Source of the DNA: Methanobrevibacter millerae
Lineage (GTDB): Archaea; Methanobacteriota; Methanobacteria; Methanobacteriales; Methanobacteriaceae
Direction of reading: 5' to 3'
Assembly: GCA_015063005.1 (NCBI GenBank)
Contig: SUTF01000008.1
Coordinates: 98,882 to 162,881 of the forward strand
Length of the DNA stretch: 64,000 nt
Position 1 is the stretch's first letter, and each line of letters begins with the position of its first letter. The translations under genes were made by a program, and so were the position numbers. Positions 9,299 through 21,292 of this stretch are shown piece by piece. A model generated the notes under the pieces. The model had not been told where the DNA came from and ran no database searches. It saw nothing but the letters and a program-made list of their open reading frames with translations.

Positions 9299-9715
9299 AT
9301 GATGCATGGACTAAATTTTGATGAAACTGACTCTAATTATATGTTGTTGAATGAAATATTTAAAATTATAGGTTCTAGAGAATCTAAACAAATAATGAGT
9401 AGAAATGGTATTAAACCATTAAATAAAGTTATTTCTTTGGTTAAAACTATTATTCTGGCAGCTTATTTTGAATGTAGTATTTCTTTTGTTGTTGATGAGT
9501 TAAAAAGTAAAATCTGAACTTAGAAAAGGTTTGAATTTTGATATTGTTTTTGAAGCACAGGAAATTTATGATAGATTATCTAAAGTAAATCCGGAACAAT
9601 TGGAAAATACTGTTAATATTATTTTGAATAAGCTTAGAAATGATTATAATCATGGCAAGAGGACTTTTATCATTGATGCCACTCCAGGAGATTTGAATAT
9701 TAATTTTATTCTTAT
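9299..9715 (+). pseudogene. Transposase N-terminal remnant (ISM1/IS4-like type)
   Basis: The frame beginning at 9299 encodes DETDSNYMLLNEIFKIIG and SMVKTI-like helical sequence ending in FVVDELKSKI. Just after that stop the sequence continues in another frame as SELRKGLNFDIVFEAQEIYD and on to RTFIIDATPGDLNINF. I recognise this as the N-terminal half of a DDE transposase common in Methanobrevibacter, up to the first catalytic Asp (IIDATP). A one-base frame change lies near 9505-9512. Recognisable transposase sequence ends at about 9712 and the C-terminal half with the remaining catalytic residues is gone, replaced by unrelated sequence leading into the ALP remnant. Exact IS family assignment is uncertain. 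Confidence 0.7.
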
Positions 9716-11382
9716 TATAAGAAAGGTTCCTATAACCGTTATAGTTCCAATCCTGTTGATGCAATAGTTTTGATGTGTTCCTATGAAAGTTCAGGTTACC
9801 ATAGAAAAAATTTAATGACCTACGATTATAATGTTAAGGAAACTTCTCAGGGCGTTTTTTATGGAATCGATGTTTATGCAACAAATGATAATGTCGCAAC
9901 GTTGGTTTGGATACCTCAAAATATGTAACTCACTTTTTTTATAAAGGACAATATTATCCACCATCCGTTATACCACAAAATCCCTCTAAAATGTATGTGG
10001 CGACACATATATTTGAAAGTCAATACTTCGAAAATTCAATTGAATTGATAGAATGTACTCGTTCAGTTTTGATTGGAGAGGGGATGTCTGCACACTTTAA
10101 AATTAAACATTTATTCAATGAAAAAACTGTTGTTTTTAATTTAGGTAACGAAGCGGATTTTGTCACGGCCAGTGTCTCCCATGGAAGTTTCACATATGAC
10201 TCCCAAAATCATCTTTTATACTGGACAATCCCCGCAATTAATCAAGAAAAAGACATCATGCTTACTATTAAACCAAAATCCAAGGGTTACTTTAATTTGA
10301 ACACCCATATAACTGGAATGACTGAAAATCATAATGTTGTGTACTATGTTACAGAACAGAGTGTGAATATTGATTCAGCAAATTTTGAAAAATATAAAGG
10401 TGGACCTCAAAACCTAAATATTTATCTAAAAGATAAAAATAGGATATCATTAATGGGTGAAAAGGTAGCTATTTTAATTAATGGAATAACATATTATCAC
10501 CAGGTCCCAGCTCAAGGATTCATATCATTTCCTGTAAATTTAAATCCGGGAGAATATGATGTTAAAATTTGGTATGATGGAAAATTTGGTAAAAATCAAA
10601 CTACCGCACATATTACAATCAAATCAACCCTATTTGGAAATGATATTGTAAAATACTATAAAAATGACACCCAATTTTATGCATCTTTTTTGGATGGTAA
10701 TGGCAATCCTTTAAAGAATGCAAATATTAATTTTAATATAAATGGTGTGATTTATACTCGAATGACAGATGGAAATGGTGTTGCTAAATTAAATATCAAT
10801 TTAAGTCCTAACAAATATATTATCACATCCATTAATTTAGCCACTGGTGAACAAAAAAGTAATTATATAACCGTAAAACATGTGCTTACTGAAAATAAAG
10901 ATTTGATAAAATATTATAAAAATGATTCCCAATACACATTGAAGATATTGGATGGTCAAGGAAAACCTCAGAGTGGTGAAAAAGTAACATTTAATATTAA
11001 TGGAGTTTTTTATGATAGAATTTCAAACAACGGTTATGTAAAGTTAAATATTAATTTAACTCCCGGAAATTACATTATCACTGCATCATATAATGGATAT
11101 TCAGTTTCTAATAATATTAGAGTATTATCAAGATTGCTTAGTGATGATATGAATATGAATTATAAAGATGGCAGTACATTTAAAGTTTCCGTTTTAGATG
11201 AAACAGGCAATATTATCACTGGTGAAAATGTTACTTTCAACATCAATGGCGTCTTTTATAATCGTACTGTTGGTGAAAATGGTTTTGCCAAGTTAAATAT
11301 TAATTTAATGCCGGGTAAATATATTATAACTAGTTATTGGAGAGATTGTATTAAATCAAATATCATAACAATAAAATCATAA
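9710..11382 (+). pseudogene. Adhesin-like protein, truncated and frame-disrupted
   Basis: From about 9710 a frame reads through YSSNPVDAIVLMCSYESSGY and VFYGIDVYATNDNVATLVW to a stop near 9930. The sequence then continues in a second frame (first usable start is TTG at 9907) for 491 residues. The second part has a beta-sandwich-like region (about residues 20-170), then four Ig-like repeats of about 80-85 residues with the pattern FNINGVFY...AKLNINL.PG.YIITS. This is the same C-terminal array as in the other ALPs of this window. There is no signal peptide, because the 5' part was replaced by the transposase remnant. I see it as a dead 3' fragment, although the 491-residue piece could be translated cytoplasmically from TTG. 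Confidence 0.75.
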
Positions 11383-11555
11383 TATTATTATGAAACTAAA
11401 AAATTTCACAATAGATAATCCACAATATTAACACAAAATATAAATAAACTAAATTATAAAATTTTAAATTAAAGAATTAAATATTCAATATTTTTCAATG
11501 ATTAATAAAACGGATTTAAACCAAAATACCTATAACCAACAAAGGAGGGCATAAA

Positions 11556-11705
11556 ATGAGTAATGGAGATTATTGTAATATCAATTGCAGATATTTCCGC
11601 GAAACCTATGAAATGATGGATGATGAAGAAAGAGAAGTTTCCTATTGTGCTTTAGGAAATTCTGAAATATACAACAGAAATTTTTGTGAAGATTACGAAG
11701 TTTAA
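11556..11705 (+). CDS. Small four-cysteine protein (49 residues)
   Basis: The ATG at 11556 is preceded by a strong AGGAGG with 7-base spacing, which argues strongly for translation. The 49-residue product is acidic and soluble and has cysteines at positions 7, 11, 31 and 44, the first two as CNINC followed by RYFRE. The pattern suggests a small metal-binding (zinc or iron-sulfur) or disulfide-stabilised protein. It is not one I can name. It has its own AT-rich upstream region of about 170 bases and faces the NTF2-like gene tail to tail. Confidence 0.7.
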   Translation: MSNGDYCNINCRYFRETYEMMDDEEREVSYCALGNSEIYNRNFCEDYEV

Positions 11706-11745
11706 AACACTGTAATTTGTGGAAATCATGGCATTTAGACAAAAA

Positions 11746-12141
11746 TTATGTGTCCCATTTGCCAATAATCCAATTACCATTTATTTTTTTAAAATCCATT
11801 ATAGTATCAATAGTCCATGCACCGCTTGCACCATAGACACGGGCAGTTAACGTAACATCAGATATTAATGTGGCATTTTCATTATCATCGAATAAAATAT
11901 TTGGATCATGGATTTCTGATTTAAAATAATTTAGAGTACCATCCATTACTTCAGCAATAAATTGAGCTTTAGTTTGCTTTTTACCTGACATATGAGTTAA
12001 AATATAATCATCAGCCATTAATTCATTTAATTTATCCTCATCCTTGTCAATTAATGCCTGTTGGTATTGAACAAAACAATCCAAAACTTCCTTATCCGCA
12101 CCGTCAAAAGTTCTTTTTGATATAATTTCCACGTCATTCAT
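11746..12141 (-). CDS. NTF2-like / DUF4440 (SnoaL-type) protein
   Basis: A 131-residue protein with the cone-shaped NTF2-like pattern: an N-terminal helix (ADKEVLDCFVQYQQALIDKD), the typical DKLNELMADDYILTHMSGK segment, and C-terminal strands ending in GNWIIGKWDT. Such DUF4440/SnoaL-like proteins bind small hydrophobic ligands or act as isomerase-like enzymes. The substrate cannot be read from the sequence. It is divergent from nadE, sharing a 65-base AT-rich promoter region. Cytoplasmic, with no signal peptide. Confidence 0.8.
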   Translation of the reverse strand: MNDVEIISKRTFDGADKEVLDCFVQYQQALIDKDEDKLNELMADDYILTHMSGKKQTKAQFIAEVMDGTLNYFKSEIHDPNILFDDNENATLISDVTLTARVYGASGAWTIDTIMDFKKINGNWIIGKWDT

Positions 12142-12206
12142 AATAATATATTATATAATAAAACAGTTATATTAATTACTAATGAAAGATTAAGTGAGTG
12201 TTTGAT
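12142..12206. promoter_or_regulatory. Shared divergent promoter region of the NTF2-like gene and nadE
   Basis: The 65-base gap contains the nearly symmetric AATAATATATTATATAAT (about 12146-12163), which can serve as a TATA box in both directions. No further operator-like element is visible. Confidence 0.4.
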
Positions 12207-13000
12207 ATGAACGAAATTCCAAAAATTGATGTTGAAAAAACAAAAGATGATATTGTAAAATTCGTTCAAAATAAAGTATCTGAAGCCAATGCAGACGGAC
12301 TTGTAGTTGGATTAAGTGGAGGAATTGACTCCACATTAGCTGCATTTTTAGCTTGTAAAGCTGTTGGTAAGGAAAATGTATTTGGAATAGTAATGCCCTC
12401 TACAACAACACCAACAGAAGATAAACTTCACGGTACTACAATAGCTCAACTATTAGGAATTAAATATAAGGAAATTGCTATTGATAGTATTTTAAACGAA
12501 TTCTTATCAGTTACACAGTTAGAAGAAAATAAATTAGCTATTGGAAATCTTAAAGCTAGAATAAGAATGTCAATCATTTATTTTTATGCTAATTCTAAAA
12601 ACTATTTGGTTAGTGGAACAGGTAACAAAAGTGAAATTTTAATTGGTTACTTTACAAAATACGGAGACGGAGCTTGTGATATTGAACCGATTGGAGATTT
12701 ATATAAAACAGACGTGTATCAATTGGCCAAATATTTAGAAATTCCACAAGAAATCATCGACAAACCACCTAGAGCAGGTTTATGGAATAACCAGACAGAT
12801 GAAGATGAAATTGGAATGACTTATGAATTGCTTGATAAAATCTTATACAGATTTATAGAAAAAGACATCGATGCGAATTCAATAGCTGATGAATTAGATA
12901 TTGAAGTTGATGACGTTAATGATATTATAAATAGAGTTAATAGGAACAAACATAAAAGTAAAGTTCCTGAAAGCCCTAAAAAGACTTTAATGGTGATTTA

Positions 13001-13001
<1 letters not shown>
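12207..13001 (+). CDS. nadE: NH3-dependent NAD+ synthetase
   Basis: This 264-residue enzyme makes NAD from deamido-NAD, ATP and ammonia, the last step of NAD synthesis. The ATP pyrophosphatase P-loop SGGIDS is at residues 37-42, and further signatures are SGTGNKSE and [20 protein letters not shown]. There is no glutaminase domain, so it belongs to the ammonia-using class. I chose ATG 12207, with GTGA 9 bases upstream, over an in-frame GTG at 12198. Its stop overlaps the GTG start of leuS by one base, so the two genes are translationally coupled. Confidence 0.95.
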
Positions 13002-15847
<2,846 letters not shown>

Positions 15848-15984
15848 CTTCTTTTTTTCTTTTTTTAAGCATTGAAATTTTATAATTAACAAAATAAAAA
15901 AAATAATGAATTAATTAATCCGCCATTATTATTGGCCTATCTGATAAGCGCCATAAACGAATTATTTTAAAAAAAAAAAAAATA

Positions 15985-16007
15985 AAAACAATCCAAAGAT
16001 TGTTTTA
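15985..16007 (-). terminator. Hairpin terminator of the DUF308 gene
   Basis: AAAACAATC (15985-15993) and GATTGTTTT (15998-16006) form a perfect 9-base stem with a 4-base loop. Read on the minus strand it overlaps the stop codon and is followed by a long T-run (about 15969-15982). The T-rich stretch after leuS (15850-15867) probably ends transcription from the other side. Confidence 0.65.
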
Positions 16008-16460
16008 TTCAGAAATAAATAATCTTATTCCTTGGATAATTAAAGATACACCCAATAAAACTGCAGCATAGAATGGATTAACAATTGAATTGAATGCAAG
16101 GATGAATGCTACAATACCCATAATCAGAATCAATAATGAAGATATTTTTGATATTTTTGAGTCTGAAATAAGACCTGCAATACCAAATAAAATCATTACA
16201 ATACCGACAAGGTAAAATTGTAATCCTACAAGGAACGGTAATGCATTCATAGCAAACATGAACAATAGACCAAATATGATGGATATAACACCAATCACTA
16301 CATTCAATGATGTAAGTCCATTAAGTAAGGATGCAAAACCAAAGAATAATAAACTTAGTCCAATAACAATAGATGTGAAACTTGAACTAAAAATAGGGAA
16401 AATTATAAAAATTAATCCTAAAATTATAGATATTATTCCAGCTATTTTATTTGTCTCCAT
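16005..16460 (-). CDS. HdeD-like DUF308 membrane protein
   Basis: A 151-residue protein that is almost entirely hydrophobic, with about six short transmembrane helices in three similar pairs. Each pair starts with a G-x-I-x-I-I-x-G-L-type pattern (IISIILGLIFIIFPIF, VVIGVISIIFGLLFMF), which is the DUF308 repeat found in HdeD acid-resistance proteins. In bacteria the family is linked to acid stress. The archaeal role is unknown. I placed the start at ATG 16460 because GGAGG lies 8 bases upstream. An upstream ATG at 16508 has no ribosome binding site. Confidence 0.8.
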   Translation of the reverse strand: METNKIAGIISIILGLIFIIFPIFSSSFTSIVIGLSLLFFGFASLLNGLTSLNVVIGVISIIFGLLFMFAMNALPFLVGLQFYLVGIVMILFGIAGLISDSKISKISSLLILIMGIVAFILAFNSIVNPFYAAVLLGVSLIIQGIRLFISE

Positions 16461-16574
16461 ATTTTTTCCTCCATATTTTTTTAAGTTCACCATATTCAGT
16501 GAAAACAAATCAATGAAAGCAATTAAGCTTTAATATTATCTATTTTCATTGAAATATTTAATTTTATTGATTTA

Positions 16575-16600
16575 TGGAAAAAATATATTATATATGAATT
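16575..16600 (+). promoter_or_regulatory. TATA-box region of the papain-domain ALP gene
   Basis: AAAATATATTATATATG at about 16580-16596 is a strong archaeal TATA-like element. It lies about 45 bases before the TTG start, with GGAGG at about 16626-16630 in between. Confidence 0.45.
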
Positions 16601-16638
16601 ATAAAAATATACACATGAATAAAATGGAGGAAAAATAA

Positions 16639-19600
16639 TTGAATAAACTTAAAATATTTCTAGTATTATTTGTGTTATTGATATCCATAAGTGCAGTGTC
16701 TGCCGAAGGAAATTTCACATCAATTCAGAATGAAATTGCAGACAGTGCAGAACGTATTGACATAACACAAGATTATACTTATGATGAAAAAGCAGATACC
16801 ATTATAGATTCAGGTATTATAGTAAATAAAACTAATTTTTTAATCGATGGACATGGACATACATTGAATGGAAATAACCAAACAAGGATTTTTCATGTTG
16901 TTGGTAACAATGTTGTAATAGCTAACCTCAATTTCGTTAACGGAAATGGTAACATCGGTGGTGCAATAATATGTGAAGGAAGTACAACAATTTACAATTG
17001 TACATTTTCAAACAACTATGCTTCATCTGATGGAGGAGCAGTCGTATTTAAAACAAACGGACAAGTAATTGCTTCAACATTTACAGATAATTACTCACCA
17101 GATTCAGCTGCAATAGCAGTGTATGAATCAGAAGTGAGCATTAATTCATCTCTATTTACAAGCAGTATAGAACTTGAAAAAGGATATATTTCCGGTTCTA
17201 AAGCATCAATAATTGTGAACAACAGTATTTTTGCGAATACTATTTCAAAATATGCTGCAATAATAAGTGATAGAACAACATTAATTCAAAATTCAAGATT
17301 TATAAACTTGCATGCCAAAGAAAGTGGTGGAGCAATCATTTTAAAAGAAATTGATGATGCTATCATCATAAACAGTACTTTCATTAATGTTACTTCACAA
17401 AAAAATGCTGGAGCAGTATTGCTAGATGCACCTGGTTTCAAATACAAAAATAATGGAACACTAATGATTCATGAATGTGAATTCATCAACTGTTCTTCAA
17501 ACTTTGGTGGAGCGGTTGTTTTGCTTGGTGGAAATGCAAGCATAACAAAAACAGATTTCATAAATAATAAAGCAGTTTTCGATGGTGGAGCAGTATATAC
17601 TTCATTCAATAATCTCAGGATAGCAAATACCATATTTGAAGGCAATAGCTTAATTTATGATGATAAAGACATGGCTCATGGAGGAGCTATTTATTCAGAC
17701 GTTTGTGATTTAGAGATTTACAATACCAAATTTTCAAATAATGACAACAATGCAATTTACGCTTACGACTCAAATATAATCGTGAACGCAACCTTTTTAA
17801 ACAATACCGAAGCAATTCATGGAGTATTTTTAAACAAATATAATGTTTATTATAATACTGATACAAGTGACATATTTATCTTTAATGACACATTCTTCCC
17901 ATTCGTTATTTCTGAAAAAGGTGCGAAACTAAACTTTACCAATAACGATATCGTAATAAAGAAACTTCCATCCAAATACAATTCAGCTGACTGGGGATGG
18001 GTAAGTTCCATTAAAGACCAAGGTGCTGATAACTCATGTTGGGCATTCGGAACAGCAGCAGCAATAGAATCATCCATATTGGCAGATACAGACGTTGAAT
18101 ATGATTTTTCAGAAAACAATATTCAAAATTCAATGATTAGATATTCAAAATATGGTGCATTGACTAGTGAAGGTGGAGACATATTAATGTCAGCACTTTA
18201 TGCCCTCAATTGGTTTGGAATGCTTCCAACCTATGATGATACATATGACGAATACGGAAAAATACCATTATTAATTTCCGGCGAAGACAACATTCATATA
18301 CAGGATGCAGTGTTAATCAAAGCACGTAAAAATGTTACAGACAATTTCAATATCAAACGTGCCATATTAGAATACGGAGCAATAACTACTGGAATTAAAT
18401 CAGTGGGTGCACCATACTATAATTCAACCAACGCTGCACAATACTACAATAATGCAAGTGACATTGATTGTAATCACATTATAGCTGTTGTTGGATGGGA
18501 TGATACCTACTCCAAAAACAATTTCATAATCACACCGCCAGGAGATGGCGCATGGATTGTTAAAAACAGTTATGGAACCAAACATGGAGATGAAGGATTC
18601 GACTACGTATCATATTATGACCTTACATTATTCTCCGAAGAATCCATGGCATACCTCTTTGATAATAATGAATCATATGACACCAATTACCAACGTGATT
18701 TCGGAGGAGAACTTGAATTAAACAAAACTGATGGTGTAACTTACAGGACTACATACACCTGTGTCCAAGACGGATATTTAAGTGCAATAGGATCATGGTT
18801 TGAACAAGATTCCCCATTCACATACAATATTTACATCAATGACAAATTAATATTAAACCATACTGAAAAATCCCCATTCACAGGATATCACACAGTTCCA
18901 TTATATGAATACATATCCGTAGACGAAGGTGATGAAATTGCTGTTGAATTAACTAATACAATGTTTCCAACAATTAAAAAATCAAGAGTACATTACGAAA
19001 CAAACAAATCCTTCGTTTTAAATAATGGTAAATGGTTTGATTTAGCTAACATGGACAGAACCTTATCATTAAAAGTATATACCCAAAGTTCCGTTGAAGG
19101 CCTAGCTACAGGAGACATAAAGAAAGTTTATAAAAACGGCACCCAATTTGAAGCAAACGTTAAAGTTGCCGGTGCTGATGTAGTCTTTGAAATCAATGGT
19201 AATAAATATACAAGAACAAGTAATGAAAAAGGTGTAGCTTCATTAAATATTAACTTAGAACCTAATAACTATACCATTAAAACAACATATAATGGTAAAA
19301 CAGTTCAAAACGATATTGAAGTATTGCCAACATTAATTGGACAAGACTTAGTAAAATACTACAGAAACGATTCACAATTCTATGTTGAATTAATCGATGG
19401 TCAATGTAATCCTGTACCTAATACAAATATTACCATGAACATTAATGGAGTATTTTACGAAAGAACAACCAATGATAAAGGAATTGCTCGTTTAAATATT
19501 AATTTAAACCCTGGAAAATATATATTAACTGCTATCGATCCATTAACCGGTTATGAAGAAGCATTTAACATAACAGTACTTCCAGTATTGACAGCAAATG

Positions 19601-19836
19601 ACATCAACATGACATATCGCGATGGAACACAATTCAAAGCTACAATAGTTGATGGTCAAGGAAAACCAATATCCGGAGTTAATATAACATTTAATGTAAA
19701 TGGAGTCTTCTATCAAAGAACAACCGATGGAAATGGAACAGCTAAATTAAACATTAACTTAATGGCTGGAGAATACATCATCACTTCACAGTACGAAAGT
19801 GCTGTAACCTCAAATACAATTACCATTAAAGAATAA
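16639..19836 (+). CDS. Adhesin-like protein with papain-type (C1) peptidase domain
   Basis: A 1065-residue secreted protein. Residues 1-22 are a signal peptide ending AVSA. Residues about 40-430 form a right-handed beta-helix with repeated GGAI/GGAV motifs. Residues about 445-665 are a papain-family C1 domain opening with WGWVSSIKDQG. The triad is Cys467 (SCWAFG), His613 (CNHIIAVVGWDD) and Asn643 (WIVKNSYG). A beta-rich region resembling the lectin-like partner of archaeal C1 peptidases follows (about 670-820). The tail has three Ig-like repeats of about 80 residues ending in the NINL...GEYIITS pattern. The start is TTG with GGAGG 8 bases upstream. A paralogue of the same architecture lies at 43613-46798. 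Likely exported and wall-associated. Cleavage of peptides or of neighbouring surface proteins is plausible but not shown. Confidence 0.9.
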   Translation: MNKLKIFLVLFVLLISISAVSAEGNFTSIQNEIADSAERIDITQDYTYDEKADTIIDSGIIVNKTNFLIDGHGHTLNGNNQTRIFHVVGNNVVIANLNFVNGNGNIGGAIICEGSTTIYNCTFSNNYASSDGGAVVFKTNGQVIASTFTDNYSPDSAAIAVYESEVSINSSLFTSSIELEKGYISGSKASIIVNNSIFANTISKYAAIISDRTTLIQNSRFINLHAKESGGAIILKEIDDAIIINSTFINVTSQKNAGAVLLDAPGFKYKNNGTLMIHECEFINCSSNFGGAVVLLGGNASITKTDFINNKAVFDGGAVYTSFNNLRIANTIFEGNSLIYDDKDMAHGGAIYSDVCDLEIYNTKFSNNDNNAIYAYDSNIIVNATFLNNTEAIHGVFLNKYNVYYNTDTSDIFIFNDTFFPFVISEKGAKLNFTNNDIVIKKLPSKYNSADWGWVSSIKDQGADNSCWAFGTAAAIESSILADTDVEYDFSENNIQNSMIRYSKYGALTSEGGDILMSALYALNWFGMLPTYDDTYDEYGKIPLLISGEDNIHIQDAVLIKARKNVTDNFNIKRAILEYGAITTGIKSVGAPYYNSTNAAQYYNNASDIDCNHIIAVVGWDDTYSKNNFIITPPGDGAWIVKNSYGTKHGDEGFDYVSYYDLTLFSEESMAYLFDNNESYDTNYQRDFGGELELNKTDGVTYRTTYTCVQDGYLSAIGSWFEQDSPFTYNIYINDKLILNHTEKSPFTGYHTVPLYEYISVDEGDEIAVELTNTMFPTIKKSRVHYETNKSFVLNNGKWFDLANMDRTLSLKVYTQSSVEGLATGDIKKVYKNGTQFEANVKVAGADVVFEINGNKYTRTSNEKGVASLNINLEPNNYTIKTTYNGKTVQNDIEVLPTLIGQDLVKYYRNDSQFYVELIDGQCNPVPNTNITMNINGVFYERTTNDKGIARLNINLNPGKYILTAIDPLTGYEEAFNITVLPVLTANDINMTYRDGTQFKATIVDGQGKPISGVNITFNVNGVFYQRTTDGNGTAKLNINLMAGEYIITSQYESAVTSNTITIKE

Positions 19837-19870
19837 GGGGAAAATCCTCTTATTTTTTCTTTTTTTAAAA
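19835..19870 (+). terminator. ALP-type terminator hairpin overlapping the stop codon
   Basis: AAGGGGA (19835-19841) and TCCTCTT (19845-19851) pair with one G-T and begin inside the TAA stop. They are followed by a T-rich run (19852-19865). The same hairpin form ends three other ALP genes in the window. Confidence 0.6.
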
Positions 19871-19970
19871 CTATTTTTTCTACTATATATGCTAAAATTC
19901 AAATTATACAAAAAAAGACGATTAAACGATTAAATCACTATTTAAAAAAAAATAAAAAAAAATAAAAAAT

Positions 19971-20225
19971 TTATTTTATAGGTGCAGCAGCATTAGACGC
20001 TGCGCTCATACCTAGAAGAGTTAAAATCATTCCTCCAAAGAATACAAGAATAAGAACAGTTATAACTACTGAAATAATAAGCATATATTTTCCATGATAT
20101 TTGTAATATTCATTATCAGTCAAGAAATACAATACAAGAGCAAAGATTATTCCAAGAGGGAATGCTTCCAATACTGCAAGCAAGTAACCGATAATAATTA
20201 CAATAGTACTTCCTTCTTCAGCCAT
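19971..20225 (-). CDS. Small membrane protein with two to three helices
   Basis: An 84-residue protein with hydrophobic segments at about residues 8-36 and 47-72, split by a charged segment (TDNEYYKYHGK), and an alanine-rich tail. A GGAGGTGG precedes the ATG, so translation is likely. I do not recognise a family. It is reminiscent of small archaeal membrane proteins of unknown function. It lies tail to tail with the upstream ALP gene. Confidence 0.7.
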   Translation of the reverse strand: MAEEGSTIVIIIGYLLAVLEAFPLGIIFALVLYFLTDNEYYKYHGKYMLIISVVITVLILVFFGGMILTLLGMSAASNAAAPIK

Positions 20226-20549
20226 TTTTCCACCTCCATTAAATGAAATTTAAATTATATTAAATTATGAAATTTAACATGCTAATCTTTATATCAATAG
20301 TCATATAAACATTTGTAATTATTATTGTTATTTTAACACGAAGTTATGATTAAACAAAAAATAATCCAACATTTCAATAAATAAATCAATTGGATAACAA
20401 ATACAAAATTCTTAAAAAGAAATGTATAAGCAATACTTTAAACAAGTGATTTTTTATAGAAAATTAATTAAAATAAATATTCGATATTTTAAATTAAATA
20501 AAAAATTAAAAACTATCAAAATAATGATAGATAAAAAAGAGTAATTGAA
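20226..20549. other. 324-base AT-rich intergenic region, no gene seen
   Basis: The part next to 20225 would hold the promoter of the small membrane protein. The part next to 20550 holds the trmI terminator (CTATCA/TGATAG). Between them I see only AT-rich sequence, no open frame with a ribosome binding site, and no RNA-gene signature. Confidence 0.5.
20495..20531 (-). terminator. Terminator after trmI
   Basis: CTATCA (20513-20518) and TGATAG (20525-20530) form a stem with a 6-base loop. On the minus strand it is followed by a T-rich run. It lies about 20 bases past the trmI stop. Confidence 0.5.
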
Positions 20550-21281
20550 TTATAGCTTACGTGCGAAAAGCAGATAACCACTATGTCCAACCATTCTTGT
20601 TTTAGGCCTTGTTCCCTGTTGTCTTACTTCAAGACCACGCTCCAAAGTTTCCAAGATTTCAATATCATAGAAATTAAGTTTTTTAGCAACCCTGTATGAA
20701 ACTTCTGCCTGATCGATATAAGGAGCATATACAACCAGCCATCCTCCTAAATTCAAGGAACCATAAACATCCTCAAATATTTCATAAGGCTTTGGAAGAT
20801 CCAAAAATACCACATCAATGTTATCCTCATCAATGCCATCCTTAATGTTCTTGTTTTTGACTTCAATATTTCTGATTCCAAATGTTTCAATATTCTTTTT
20901 TGCAACTTCAGAGAAGTCTTCACGAATCTCATAAGTATATACCTGACCAGTTTCGCCAACGACATTGCCGAAATGAAGGGCTATGGCTCCAGCACCAGTT
21001 CCTGCATCAACAACTCTTGAACCCGCACCAAGGCCAGTGTAAGCTAAAACTGTACCAATATCCTTTTTAATCAATATTGAACATCGCCTATCCATCAAAT
21101 CTATAAAATCATTAACATTAGGTTTTACAATTTTAAACGAGTGGTCAAGATGACTTTTAACCTCATCACCAATTTCCGCATCAGACAATACTTCTACAGA
21201 TACAATTCCCAAATCGCTTTGAAATTCCTGGCCTTCCTTTAAAATATACTTCTTACCACGTTCATCTAAAATCATTTTCAT
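20550..21281 (-). CDS. trmI: tRNA (adenine-N1)-methyltransferase TrmI
   Basis: A 243-residue class I SAM-dependent methyltransferase of the TrmI/Trm61 family, which makes m1A58 (and m1A57 in archaea) in the T loop of tRNA. The SAM-binding motif I is VVDAGTGAGAIALHFG. Motif IV appears as DVVFLDLPKPYE. The C-terminal region with RGLEVRQQGTRPKTRMVGHSGYL is typical of the family. I chose the ATG at 21281 because GGTGA lies 5 bases upstream. A GTG at 21293 would overlap the htpX stop. It is the second gene of an htpX-trmI operon. Confidence 0.92.
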   Translation of the reverse strand: MKMILDERGKKYILKEGQEFQSDLGIVSVEVLSDAEIGDEVKSHLDHSFKIVKPNVNDFIDLMDRRCSILIKKDIGTVLAYTGLGAGSRVVDAGTGAGAIALHFGNVVGETGQVYTYEIREDFSEVAKKNIETFGIRNIEVKNKNIKDGIDEDNIDVVFLDLPKPYEIFEDVYGSLNLGGWLVVYAPYIDQAEVSYRVAKKLNFYDIEILETLERGLEVRQQGTRPKTRMVGHSGYLLFARKL

Positions 21282-21292
21282 TATTTTCACCA

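Noticed and set aside
9899..9930. TTG at 9907 as a genuine start of an intact 491-residue secreted ALP
   Set aside because: No signal peptide follows, no ribosome binding site is visible, and the preceding frame carries sequence that seems to belong to the same protein. A broken gene fits better.
20226..20549. Hidden tRNA or small gene in the longest AT-rich gap of the housekeeping region
   Set aside because: No GC-rich cloverleaf, no T-loop-like GTTCRA and no frame with a ribosome binding site is present.
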